From JBFMCC01 sp034435275 (GTDB taxonomy: Bacteria > Chloroflexota > Anaerolineae > Anaerolineales > Villigracilaceae), in the NCBI GenBank assembly GCA_034435275.1, contig DAOTXP010000027.1, forward strand, positions 1-62,594: DNA of 62,594 nucleotides. Reading direction: 5' to 3'. The translations under genes and the position numbers were made by a program. Every line of letters starts with the position of its first letter. Position 1 is the first letter of the stretch. The notes beneath the pieces were generated by a model that was not told where the DNA came from, made no database searches, and saw only the letters and a list, made by a program, of their open reading frames with translations. This document shows, piece by piece, positions 15,756 to 24,137 of this stretch.

Positions 15756-16601
15756 ATGCCTCAACGCTCTGGCCTCGGCAAAGGACTCGACGCCCTGATC
15801 CCGGCGGGTGAATTCGCGGGCGGCGGAGGCATCCTCCAGGTCCCGCTGGATGCAATCAAGCCGAATCCGCGTCAGCCGCGCGTGGCCTTCGATCCGCAGG
15901 AAATGGACGAACTGGCCGCCTCGATCCGCGAACACGGAATCCTCCAGCCGCTGATCGTCTCACCGGACAAGGGCAGCGGTTATGTGCTTGTGGCGGGCGA
16001 ACGGCGTTTGCAGGCCGCGCGCAAGGCCAACCTGCGCACCGTGCCCGTGCTCGTCCACCAGGCCAGCGACCGTCAACTGCTCGAACTGGCGCTGATCGAG
16101 AACGTCCAGCGCGCGGATTTGAATCCGCTCGAGGAAGCCGAGGCGTATCGTCAACTGTGTGAGGATTTCGGCCTCTCGCACGAGGCCGTGGCCGGGCGCG
16201 TGGGCAAGAGCCGCGTGGCTGTGACCAATACTCTGCGCCTGCTCGATCTGGCGGGAGGCTGTAAACAAGCCCTCGTGGATGGAATCATCACCGAAGGGCA
16301 TGCGCGCGCGTTGCTCGGCCTGAAATCCGTCAAGGCGCAGGAGGCCGCCCTGCAGACCGTGTTGAAACTGGGCATGTCGGTGCGCCAGACCGAGGGCCTG
16401 GTCCGCAAATGGGGCGGCGAGAAACCGAAGGCGAAGGCCAGGCCGCGCCGCTCGCCGGATGTGGCCGATGTGGAAAATCGCCTGCGCGCCAGTCTCGGCA
16501 CAAAGGTTTCCCTCAAGCACACCAAAAAGGGCGGCACGTTGACCATTCACTATTACTCGGATGAAGAACTGGACGCCCTTCTTGAAAGGTTAACGAAATG
16601 A
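15756..16601 (+). CDS. parB: chromosome-partitioning protein ParB
   Basis: 281 aa. Starts with the Noc/ParB N-terminal GLGKGLDALIP, then the ParB/Srx CTP-binding domain (residues about 30-120) with GERRLQAARKA (the GERRxRA box) and ENVQRADLNPLEEAEAYRQL, then the HTH KorB-like region (LSHEAVAGRVGKSRVAVTNTLRLL) and a short C-terminal dimer domain. It binds parS and slides as a clamp. I did not find a canonical 16-bp parS palindrome in the window. GCAGGAG lies upstream of the ATG. Confidence 0.95.
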   Translation: MPQRSGLGKGLDALIPAGEFAGGGGILQVPLDAIKPNPRQPRVAFDPQEMDELAASIREHGILQPLIVSPDKGSGYVLVAGERRLQAARKANLRTVPVLVHQASDRQLLELALIENVQRADLNPLEEAEAYRQLCEDFGLSHEAVAGRVGKSRVAVTNTLRLLDLAGGCKQALVDGIITEGHARALLGLKSVKAQEAALQTVLKLGMSVRQTEGLVRKWGGEKPKAKARPRRSPDVADVENRLRASLGTKVSLKHTKKGGTLTIHYYSDEELDALLERLTK

Positions 16602-16656
16602 TTCGCGGGGACGGCACACCTTATACTTGGGACACTGCCGCCTCTGCGGTGTCGAA

Positions 16657-18300
16657 ATGAGACTTCTCTATAACGCCCGCATTCACACGCTCGACTCCTC
16701 CCAGCTGATGGTCTCGGCCCTGCTGATTGACCGCGGCGAGATTCTCGCCGTCGGCGGGGACGAATTGCTGGAGGCGCGCGCCGACAAACAGGATTTGGGC
16801 GGACGCGTCGTCCTGCCCGGCCTGACCGACGCCCACATTCATCTGCATCATTATTCCCTCAGCCTGCAAAAAATTGACTGCGAAACCGACACGCTGGACG
16901 AGTGCCTGCGCCGCGTGGCCGAGCGCGCCCGTTCCGCCAAACCTGGCGAATGGATTTTGGGCCACGGTTGGAATCAGAACGTATGGAAGATTTCCGAACC
17001 GCGAAGACGCGAAGGCCGCGAGGCCAATCCACCTTCGCGTTCTTCGTCCCTTCGCAGTGAAAATTCCTGGCCTACCGCCGCCGACCTCGACGCCATTGCT
17101 CCGAACCATCCCGTTTACCTCACAGCCAAATCCCTTCATGCCGCGTGGGCCAACTCCGCCGCGCTCAGGGCCGCGGGCATCACAGCGAATACTTCGAATC
17201 CACAAAACGGAGAGATCCAACGCGACCCACGCGGCCAGCCGACCGGCATCCTGCTCGAATCCGCCATGGAGTTGGTCGGAGATGTCGTGCCGCAGCCCAG
17301 CGTCCCCGCGCTGGCGGATGCGATTCAAAAAGCCCAGTCCATGCTCTGGCGCATGGGACTGACCGGTGTCCACGATTTCGACCGCCGCGCCTGCTTCATG
17401 GCCTTGCAGATTTTGCATGCGCGCGGCGATCTCAAACTGCGCGTCGTCAAGAACATCCCCGTCGAAGACCTCGACCACGCCGCGGCCCTCGGCCTGCGCA
17501 GCGGCTTCGGCGACGAGTGGCTGCGTATCGGCTCGGTCAAAGCCTTCATGGACGGTGCGCTCGGTCCGCGCACTGCGGCCATGTTCCAGCCCTATCTCAC
17601 CGAGCCTGAGAATCGCGGCATCCTCAACATGGACGGCGAGCAGTTATTCGAATATGCCCGCTCCGCCGCGAACGTCGGACTGAGCATGACCGTCCATGCC
17701 ATCGGCGACCGCGCCAACCATGAAGTGCTGGACGCGTACGAACAACTACGCCGCTACGAACGCGACCAGGGCCTGCCTCCGCTTCGACACCGCATCGAAC
17801 ACGTCCAGGTGCTCCACGCGGACGATGCACCGCGTCTCGCCGCGCTGGATGTGATCGCCTCGATGCAGCCGATCCACGCCACCTCGGATATGCTGATGGC
17901 CGACAAATATTGGGGCGAACGTTCGTCGCTTGCCTATGCCTGGCGCACGCAATTGAATCATGGTGCGAAACTGGCCTTCGGCTCGGACGCGCCGGTCGAA
18001 TCGCCGAATCCGTTTTGGGGCCTGCACGCGGCGGTCACGCGCCGCCGCGCCGACGGTTCGCCCGCGCCCGAGGGCTGGTATCCCGAACAAAGACTTACCA
18101 TGGAAGAGGCCTTGCAGGGATTCACAGCCGGCCCGGCCTACGCGGCCGGCACGGAAAACCGTCTCGGACGACTGGTCGAGGGGTGCTGCGCCGACCTGAT
18201 CGTCCTGGAAAAAGACCCGTTCACCGTCGAGGCGGACGAACTGCTTACGATGCAGTCCTCGGCGACTATGGTCGGCGGCGAATGGGTATGGGAGGCTTAA
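16657..18300 (+). CDS. YtcJ-type amidohydrolase with an in-frame repeat insertion
   Basis: 547 aa metal-dependent amidohydrolase. Metal ligands are visible in GLTDAHIHLHH (residues about 58-68), the HAIGDRANHEVLDAY helix, RHRIEHVQ and FGSDAPVESPNPF. The family (amidohydrolase_3) hydrolyses N-acyl or cyclic amides; substrate unknown. Residues about 114-135 (EPRRREGREANPPSRSSSLR) are encoded by a palindromic repeat and interrupt an otherwise normal loop before TAADLDAIAPNHPVYL. The ATG used starts MRLLYNARIHTLD; a TTG ten codons upstream adds no homologous sequence. A TATACT box lies at 16622. Confidence 0.9.
   Translation: MRLLYNARIHTLDSSQLMVSALLIDRGEILAVGGDELLEARADKQDLGGRVVLPGLTDAHIHLHHYSLSLQKIDCETDTLDECLRRVAERARSAKPGEWILGHGWNQNVWKISEPRRREGREANPPSRSSSLRSENSWPTAADLDAIAPNHPVYLTAKSLHAAWANSAALRAAGITANTSNPQNGEIQRDPRGQPTGILLESAMELVGDVVPQPSVPALADAIQKAQSMLWRMGLTGVHDFDRRACFMALQILHARGDLKLRVVKNIPVEDLDHAAALGLRSGFGDEWLRIGSVKAFMDGALGPRTAAMFQPYLTEPENRGILNMDGEQLFEYARSAANVGLSMTVHAIGDRANHEVLDAYEQLRRYERDQGLPPLRHRIEHVQVLHADDAPRLAALDVIASMQPIHATSDMLMADKYWGERSSLAYAWRTQLNHGAKLAFGSDAPVESPNPFWGLHAAVTRRRADGSPAPEGWYPEQRLTMEEALQGFTAGPAYAAGTENRLGRLVEGCCADLIVLEKDPFTVEADELLTMQSSATMVGGEWVWEA
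16998..17058. repeat. palindromic repeat inserted in frame in the amidohydrolase
   Basis: The left arm (16998-17023) reads ACCGCGAAGACGCGAAGG then CCGCGAGG. The right arm (17032-17058), reverse-complemented, reads ACTGCGAAGGGACGAAGAA then CGCGAAGG. This is the common AACCGCGAAGACGCGAAG intergenic repeat, here translated. Confidence 0.75.
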
Positions 18301-18301
18301 G

Positions 18302-19336
18302 ATGACTGCTCCATTACAACTTTCCCCGGAAATACTGGTGCCGCGGCTCGGCGATTATCTTGTCCGTGCCGGGCATATCAGCGAGACCGACCTGCAAAAG
18401 GCCCTGGCCTACCAGCAGGAGCAGACCGCCAAGGGCAAGGTCTGCCTGCTGGGACAGGCATTGATGGATCTGAACCTGCTCGACCGCGCCGTGCTCGACC
18501 GCGCCGTGACCGAGCAGATCATTCAATTGCGCAATGCCCTGCAGAGCGCCAACCGCAACCTGGAACGCCGCGTGCAGGAACGCACGGCTGAATTGCAGGA
18601 TGCACTGCAACGCCTTTCGGAATTAAGCCAGATGAAGGCCAACTTTGTCTCCAACATCTCGCACGAACTGCGCACGCCGTTAACTCACTTGAAGGGGTAC
18701 ATCGAATTACTGGTGACCGAGTCGCTGGGCGCGGTCAGCTCCGAACAGAAACATGCTCTGCAGGTCAGTCATCGCGCGGTCAACCGCCTCGAAAGCCTGA
18801 TTGACGACTTGATCATGTTCTCGCTGGCCTCGCGCGGGGAGCTGAGCCTCAAACAGGAGACGGTGGATATTGAACGCATGGCTAATTTGTGTGTGAAGGC
18901 CATCCAGCCCAAAGCCGAGGAGCGCGGAGTGACGGTGCACACGGTGGCGGATGAGAACATGCCTTATGTCCAGGCGGATCCGCAGAAGATCTCGTGGGTG
19001 CTGGCTCATTTGTTGGATAATGCCGTCAAGTTCACGCCTTCTGGCGGACGTGTTGTGTTGAGCGTCAAGAAGGAGACGGCCAATCTTGTTATTGTCTCGG
19101 TCACGGACACGGGCATTGGCATCCCGGCCGAACGCCTGAGGGAGATCTTCGAACCGTTCCATCAACTGGATGGATCGTCCACGCGAAAATACGGCGGGAC
19201 CGGGCTGGGGCTTTCGCTGGTGCGCCAGATCGTCGAGGCCCACGGCTCGATGATTGACGTATTTTCCACCGAAGGCAAAGGCTCGACCTTCAAGTTCCCG
19301 TTGCTTGCTGTGCAGGGGAATCCGCCGGCAGAGTAG
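18302..19336 (+). CDS. soluble histidine kinase with MshEN-like N-terminal domain
   Basis: 344 aa with no membrane segment. Residues about 14-78 (RLGDYLVRAGHISETDLQKA ... LLGQALMDLNLLDRAVLDRAV) match the two-repeat MshEN pattern that binds c-di-GMP in GspE/PilB ATPases. A coiled coil (80-110) leads to HisKA with NISHELRTPLTH (phospho-His about 121) and HATPase_c with DNAVKFTPSGG, DTGIGIP and GGTGLGLSLV. It is followed by a second kinase and an OmpR-type regulator, then TadZ and TadA, so it may link c-di-GMP to that set. c-di-GMP binding is inferred only. It starts 1 bp after the amidohydrolase stop codon. Confidence 0.88.
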   Translation: MTAPLQLSPEILVPRLGDYLVRAGHISETDLQKALAYQQEQTAKGKVCLLGQALMDLNLLDRAVLDRAVTEQIIQLRNALQSANRNLERRVQERTAELQDALQRLSELSQMKANFVSNISHELRTPLTHLKGYIELLVTESLGAVSSEQKHALQVSHRAVNRLESLIDDLIMFSLASRGELSLKQETVDIERMANLCVKAIQPKAEERGVTVHTVADENMPYVQADPQKISWVLAHLLDNAVKFTPSGGRVVLSVKKETANLVIVSVTDTGIGIPAERLREIFEPFHQLDGSSTRKYGGTGLGLSLVRQIVEAHGSMIDVFSTEGKGSTFKFPLLAVQGNPPAE

Positions 19337-19342
19337 GGGTCT

Positions 19343-20533
19343 ATGGATCTGGAAACGCTGAACGGCATCCATGCCTTGCATTGCGCTGTTGCGGAACAGG
19401 CCGACTGGAGGTCCGCGCTGGATGCGCTTGTTAGTTCCCTGCGCAAACTGATGGTCTTCGATAACATCGCCGTGTACTGGCAGGACCCAAAGACGCAGGC
19501 GCTGGAGGTGGTCTACGCGCGCGCCCTGGGCCGCGGCAAGACGGCCGAAGCCGACGCGGCCTGGGGCGAGGGAATTGCCGCGCAGGTGATAGCGGCCGGC
19601 ACGGAGGTGTTCCAGGAGCCGACGGAAAAATCTGCCACGTGGGATCGCATTGGTCAGGCTTTTCTTTATGGCCTGCCGCTCTTCGCGCTGGGGCGTTTGG
19701 GTGGCGCGCTGGTGCTGGTCCGCTTCGGCGGGCCGCTGTACAACCATGAACATACCTATCTGGCCGGGTTGGCAGCCACTTTGGTCGGCAGTCTGTTCGA
19801 ACGCCGCGCCCTGCAGGAAACCCGCGCCCAGTTGGAATCGCTCCAGAGCCAGATCCGTTTGCAGGACGATTTCGTGGCGACCATCTCGCACGAACTGCGC
19901 ACCCCCCTCGGTTTCATCAAAGGCTACAGCACCACGCTCCTGCGTCAGGACACCACCTGGGACAAGGAAACCCAGCGCGAGTTCCTCACGATCATTGACG
20001 AGGAAACCGACCGCCTGGCGCGCCTGATCGAGAACATCCTCGAATCCGCGCGCCTGCAAAGCAAGACCCTGCCCCTGCGTTTCCAGGAGATTCGAATGGA
20101 TGCCCTCATCCGCGACGTGGTCCAGCGCGCCGAGGGACGCCACAGGAACCTTGCGGTCGAACTGGACTTCGAGCCTGCAGACTCGATCCAGGGCGACAGC
20201 CTGCGCCTGGTGCAGGTCTTCGAGAATCTGTTCACCAACGCGGTCAAGTACGCGCCGGGCTCAAAAGTCACCATCCGCCTGCGGAAGGTAGATCAGGTCG
20301 TGCAGGTTCGATTCTCCGACCAGGGCCCGGGTATCCCGCATGAGCACCTTACACAGGTCTTCGAGCGTTTCTATCGCGCTCCGCACGATTCCTCGTCAGT
20401 GGTTGGTACAGGACTGGGTTTGTATATTTGCAAACAGATTATTCTGGCGCATCGTGGTAAGATTTGGGTAGAATCCGCTCCCGGGCAGGGAGCCACTTTC
20501 GTGATCGAATTGCCTGTTGGATCCGTTGGCTGA
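19343..20533 (+). CDS. GAF-domain sensor histidine kinase
   Basis: 396 aa, soluble. A GAF domain (residues about 10-155) is followed by a short coiled coil, HisKA with TISHELRTPLGF (phospho-His about 183) and HATPase_c with FTNAVKYAPGS, DQGPGIPHEHL and GTGLGLYICKQ. It starts 6 bp after the previous kinase and 21 bp before the response regulator, so the three form one operon with two kinases for one regulator. The ligand of the GAF domain is unknown. Confidence 0.92.
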   Translation: MDLETLNGIHALHCAVAEQADWRSALDALVSSLRKLMVFDNIAVYWQDPKTQALEVVYARALGRGKTAEADAAWGEGIAAQVIAAGTEVFQEPTEKSATWDRIGQAFLYGLPLFALGRLGGALVLVRFGGPLYNHEHTYLAGLAATLVGSLFERRALQETRAQLESLQSQIRLQDDFVATISHELRTPLGFIKGYSTTLLRQDTTWDKETQREFLTIIDEETDRLARLIENILESARLQSKTLPLRFQEIRMDALIRDVVQRAEGRHRNLAVELDFEPADSIQGDSLRLVQVFENLFTNAVKYAPGSKVTIRLRKVDQVVQVRFSDQGPGIPHEHLTQVFERFYRAPHDSSSVVGTGLGLYICKQIILAHRGKIWVESAPGQGATFVIELPVGSVG

Positions 20534-20554
20534 TCTATCAAAGAGGAGGAACCA

Positions 20555-21250
20555 ATGTCCAAACGCGTCTTAATCGTTGATGATGAACCTCGTTACCTGC
20601 GCCTGCTGGAGGCCAATCTGCGTACCGAGGGTTACGAAGTGGTCACCGCGCAGGATGGATTGCAGGCCATCGAGGTCTTTTCGTCCCAGCCGATAGACCT
20701 GGTGCTGTTGGACATTATGATGCCGCGCCTGGATGGTTTCGGCGCGTGCCAGCGCATCCGCGAATTTTCAAACGTTCCCATCATCATTTTGACGGCCAAG
20801 GGCGAGGAACAGGACCGCGTGCGCGGCCTGGACCTGGGGGCGGACGATTACCTCGTCAAACCATTCTCCGCCACCGAACTGCTGGCGCGCGTCCGCGCGG
20901 TTTTGCGCCGCGCCCAGCCGCCCACCGAGGCGGGACAGACGCGCTTCTTCACCCACGGCAATCTGAAGATTGACTTTGCCCGCGCGGAGGTCTGGCGCGG
21001 TGAACATGCGGTCTCGCTCTCGGCCACGGAATATAGATTGTTATTGCAATTCGCGCATCATCTTGGCAAGATCCTTACATCCGAAGACCTGCTTACCAGC
21101 GTGTGGGGGCCCGAATACAAGACCGACAAGGAAATCCTGTGGGTGAGCATTGCCCGGCTGCGCCAGAAACTGGAAGAGGATGCCCACAATCCCACCCACA
21201 TCGTTACCCGTTCCGGGCTGGGCTACCTGATGCCTCCGGTGGAAGCGTAA
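20555..21250 (+). CDS. OmpR/PhoB-family response regulator
   Basis: 231 aa. Receiver domain (1-120) with DDEP acidic pocket, phospho-Asp in LVLLDIMMP (about residue 54), switch Thr in IILTAKG and Lys in DYLVKPFSA. The C-terminal winged helix (130-230) has the LSATEYRLLLQF and YKTDKEILWVSIARLRQKLE recognition region. It would bind direct-repeat sites with 11-bp periodicity, as PhoB-type regulators do. A strong GAGGAGG RBS precedes the ATG. Likely partner of the two kinases upstream. Confidence 0.95.
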   Translation: MSKRVLIVDDEPRYLRLLEANLRTEGYEVVTAQDGLQAIEVFSSQPIDLVLLDIMMPRLDGFGACQRIREFSNVPIIILTAKGEEQDRVRGLDLGADDYLVKPFSATELLARVRAVLRRAQPPTEAGQTRFFTHGNLKIDFARAEVWRGEHAVSLSATEYRLLLQFAHHLGKILTSEDLLTSVWGPEYKTDKEILWVSIARLRQKLEEDAHNPTHIVTRSGLGYLMPPVEA

Positions 21251-21266
21251 CCCTGCGGGAGACGAA

Positions 21267-22439
21267 TTGACCGAAAAAGCAGTCCTGGTCATTGACGCCG
21301 ACGGGGCCAGCCGCGACTTTCTCGTGCGCGCGCTGACGGAGAAAGGCCGCAAAGTGCTGGAGACCAGCCTGGGAAAAGAAGGCCTGATCTTTGCCTGGCG
21401 CGACCGTCCCGCCCTAATCATCATTGACCCGCGCCTGCCCGACCTGCCCGGCGAGGACCTGATTCGCAGGCTTCGCCATGACACGCGCACCGCCTCTATT
21501 CCGGCCATTGCCCTCAGCAGTGATTCCGATCCCGCCCGGTCCAAGGCATGTATCGAGGCGGGCTTCAACGAGTATATGTTCAAGACCTCCGAGGTGGTCC
21601 CGACGCTGATGGATTCGATTGCGCGGTTTCTGGGCGAGGTGGCGTCCGCGGCGGTGGAAACATTCGAGGAGAGAGGCGAACGGGGGAAGTTGATCGTCTT
21701 TCTGAGTGCGAAAGGCGGGACAGGCACTTCGTCGCTCTGTGCCAATATCGGAACGAATCTCGGTCATCACCAACCCCAAGCCAAGGTGGTCGTTGTGGAT
21801 TGTGTCCTGCCGATCGGTTCCATTGCCCAGATTGTCGGCTACGATGGAAGCGCCAACCTTGTCACGATTGCGAACAAGGAGAAGATCGAGGACGCCGCCT
21901 CATTCGTGAACTTTCTGCCGGAACCGCCGCCATGGCGCTTCAAACTGCTGGCGGGATCTCCCGACCCGGAAAGCGCCAACAGCTTGCACGTCGAACGAAT
22001 CGAGGAGGTCGTCACCACCCTGCTTGCGGGCAGTGACTACGTGCTTGTGGACCTGGGGCGTTCCCTGGCGCGCTTCAGCCTGCCCCTCATCCAGAAGGCC
22101 GATCTGATCGCGCTCATCCTTGCCCCGGACTTGAGCGCAGTCACCCTGACCAAAATCATGCTGGGATATTTGCGCGCCCAGCGCGTAAAGCCTGAGGTCA
22201 TGTTCCCCATCCTGAACCGCGCTGTCGGGTTGGAGGGCATGACAAGACTCGAGATCGAACAATTCCTGGGCATTGGGATCAAGGGCGCCCTGCCTCATTT
22301 GAGCGGCAATTTTGCGCTCGCCAACAACCAGCACCTGCCCATCTCCGTCAAATTCCCGCATGAAACGGCCACCATCGCATTGCAGGAGATGGCGGAGCAG
22401 ATGGCGACCACGGTCAGTCGTCCGGTCGGGTCTCGCTGA
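21267..22439 (+). CDS. tadZ: TadZ/CpaE-like protein (receiver + MinD-type ATPase fold)
   Basis: 390 aa, TTG start with GGGAG upstream. Residues 1-120 form a receiver-like domain (IIIDPRLPDLPGEDLI supplies the Asp position). Residues about 130-380 have a SIMIBI/MinD fold: FLSAKGGTGTSSLCANIG keeps the signature Lys of the deviant Walker A but has Thr in place of the P-loop Lys, so ATP hydrolysis may be lost, as in some TadZ proteins. TadZ/CpaE places the Tad secretion ATPase at its site. A TadA gene follows after one small gene; no TadB, TadC, pilin or RcpA/CpaC genes are seen. Confidence 0.85.
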   Translation: MTEKAVLVIDADGASRDFLVRALTEKGRKVLETSLGKEGLIFAWRDRPALIIIDPRLPDLPGEDLIRRLRHDTRTASIPAIALSSDSDPARSKACIEAGFNEYMFKTSEVVPTLMDSIARFLGEVASAAVETFEERGERGKLIVFLSAKGGTGTSSLCANIGTNLGHHQPQAKVVVVDCVLPIGSIAQIVGYDGSANLVTIANKEKIEDAASFVNFLPEPPPWRFKLLAGSPDPESANSLHVERIEEVVTTLLAGSDYVLVDLGRSLARFSLPLIQKADLIALILAPDLSAVTLTKIMLGYLRAQRVKPEVMFPILNRAVGLEGMTRLEIEQFLGIGIKGALPHLSGNFALANNQHLPISVKFPHETATIALQEMAEQMATTVSRPVGSR

Positions 22440-22450
22440 AGGAGTCTGTC

Positions 22451-22738
22451 ATGACGTTGGAATACGACGACAAGGGGAAGTTTTTTACAGATGTGATCTC
22501 CAAAGTGGCTGCGCCCGTCATCGTTCAGACCACCACACACCAGATTCATGGAAATATTCATGTCCGTCCGGGCGAGCGGCTCAAAGACGAACTCGACCGC
22601 GATGAACTTTTCATGGCTCTGACGGATGCCAAGGTGATCGACTCGGACGGCAAAGTGGTTTATCAGACGGATTTCATAGCCGTGCACCGTGCCCAGATCG
22701 TGTGGGTCATGCCCGATCCGTCCGCGAAAAAGGACTGA
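22451..22738 (+). CDS. conserved small protein between tadZ and tadA, 95 aa
   Basis: It starts MTLEYDDKGKFFTDVISKVA and contains TTTHQIHGNIHVRPGERLKD and DFIAVHRAQIVWVMPDP. It looks like a compact beta-rich domain (a short HGxIHVRPGERL core followed by DxxAVHRxQI), which may be an oligomeric beta-barrel. It lies 11 bp after tadZ and 3 bp before tadA, so it is clearly in the operon. I do not recognise a named family and assign no function. Confidence 0.8.
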   Translation: MTLEYDDKGKFFTDVISKVAAPVIVQTTTHQIHGNIHVRPGERLKDELDRDELFMALTDAKVIDSDGKVVYQTDFIAVHRAQIVWVMPDPSAKKD

Positions 22739-22741
22739 TCC

Positions 22742-24076
22742 ATGGCTACGCCCGGCGGTTCCTCCCATACCAGCCTGACCAGCGCGGAAATGGTCAAACT
22801 CAGGAAATACTTGATCGAGAACATCTCCCGTTCGCTGGAGGGTGTCAACGTCCCGTCCGATCAGCGCAAACAACTCGTTTCGCAGGCCGTGGATGAAGTC
22901 TACGAGCGCGCCCACCTGAACCTTCCGACCGCGGTCCGACAACAACTGCTGAAAGATGTCATGGAGGAACTGCTCGGCTATGGGCCGATCCAGCCATTGC
23001 TGGACGATCCCGAAGTGAGCGAAGTGATGGTCAATGGGTCGAGGAAGGTCTATATCGAAAAAGACGGCCAGTTGATTAAGACTCCGATCACATTCGAGAA
23101 CGACGCGCACGTCCTGCGCATCATCGAACGCATCGTTCTTCCCCTCGGCCGTCATGTGGACGCGGACAGCCCCACCGTGGACGCGCGCCTGCCGGACGGT
23201 TCGCGCGTCAACGCCGTCATCCCACCTGTGGCGATTGACGGACCCTCGATTACCATCCGCAAATTCCGCAAGGACAAACTATCCATCATGCAGTTGGTGG
23301 ATTACGGTTCGATTACGCAGGGCATGGCCGAGTTCCTGCGCGGCTGTGTGCTGGCGCGGTTGAACATCGTCATTTCAGGCGGCACGGGTTCGGGCAAGAC
23401 CACGCTCCTGAACGCGCTCTCGGCCTTCATCCCCGAGGAGGAGCGCATCGTCACCATCGAGGATGCCGCCGAACTGCAACTCCAGCAGGAACACGTCGTG
23501 CGGCTCGAGACCAAGACCGCCGGCGTGGACGGCCGCGGCGCGGTCTCCATCCGTGAACTGGTGCGCAACTCCCTGCGCATGCGGCCCGACCGCATCGTGG
23601 TGGGCGAAGTGCGCGGCGGAGAGGCGCTCGACATGTTGCAGGCCATGAACACCGGGCACGACGGTTCGTTGACCACCGTCCATGCCAACTCGCCGCGCGA
23701 CGCGCTCTCGCGCCTGGAAACACTCATCCTGATGGCTGGTATGGAATTGCCAATCAAAGTAGTCCGTCAGCAGATCGCCTCGGCCATTGATCTGATCGTG
23801 CAACAGTCGCGCCTCAAGGACGGCACGCGCAAGGTCACCGCCATCACCGAAGTGGCGGGCATGGAAGGCGATACGGTGGTGCTGACTGACATCTTCCGCT
23901 TCGAACAGACCGGCATCGGCGCGGGCGGCACGGTGCAGGGAGAACTCAAGCCCACCGGCATCCGCCCGCTCTTCTATCCGCGCCTCGAGGCCGCGGGCAT
24001 CAAACTCAGTCCCGAGGTCTTCGGCGCGAGCATTGCCGATATTCTGACCGCGGGCCGCCCCAAACGCGACCGTTGA
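22742..24076 (+). CDS. tadA: TadA/CpaF-family secretion ATPase
   Basis: 444 aa. N-terminal domain (60-200) contains LLDDPEVSEVMVNG and the PDGSRVNAVIPP box. The ATPase core has Walker A SGGTGSGKTTLLNALSAF (about residues 212-229), Asp box IVTIEDAAELQL, Walker B MRPDRIVVGEVRGGEALDML and the HDGSLTTVHANSPRDAL His box. All catalytic elements are intact, so it should be an active hexameric motor. Its membrane partners (TadB/C) are missing here, so it either works with products of another locus or serves another process. Confidence 0.93.
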   Translation: MATPGGSSHTSLTSAEMVKLRKYLIENISRSLEGVNVPSDQRKQLVSQAVDEVYERAHLNLPTAVRQQLLKDVMEELLGYGPIQPLLDDPEVSEVMVNGSRKVYIEKDGQLIKTPITFENDAHVLRIIERIVLPLGRHVDADSPTVDARLPDGSRVNAVIPPVAIDGPSITIRKFRKDKLSIMQLVDYGSITQGMAEFLRGCVLARLNIVISGGTGSGKTTLLNALSAFIPEEERIVTIEDAAELQLQQEHVVRLETKTAGVDGRGAVSIRELVRNSLRMRPDRIVVGEVRGGEALDMLQAMNTGHDGSLTTVHANSPRDALSRLETLILMAGMELPIKVVRQQIASAIDLIVQQSRLKDGTRKVTAITEVAGMEGDTVVLTDIFRFEQTGIGAGGTVQGELKPTGIRPLFYPRLEAAGIKLSPEVFGASIADILTAGRPKRDR

Positions 24077-24096
24077 CCGCCCGGTCTGTCCGCCTC

Positions 24097-24105
24097 TGCT
24101 ATAAT
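24097..24105 (+). promoter_or_regulatory. extended -10 promoter for the HTH gene
   Basis: TG-C-TATAAT, an extended -10, lies 32 bp before the ATG. No matching -35 is seen at 17 bp; a TTGACC lies 21 bp away and is probably too distant. Confidence 0.55.
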
Positions 24106-24137
24106 CGGGAGACATTCGTTACGCGTCAGGACTTTTC

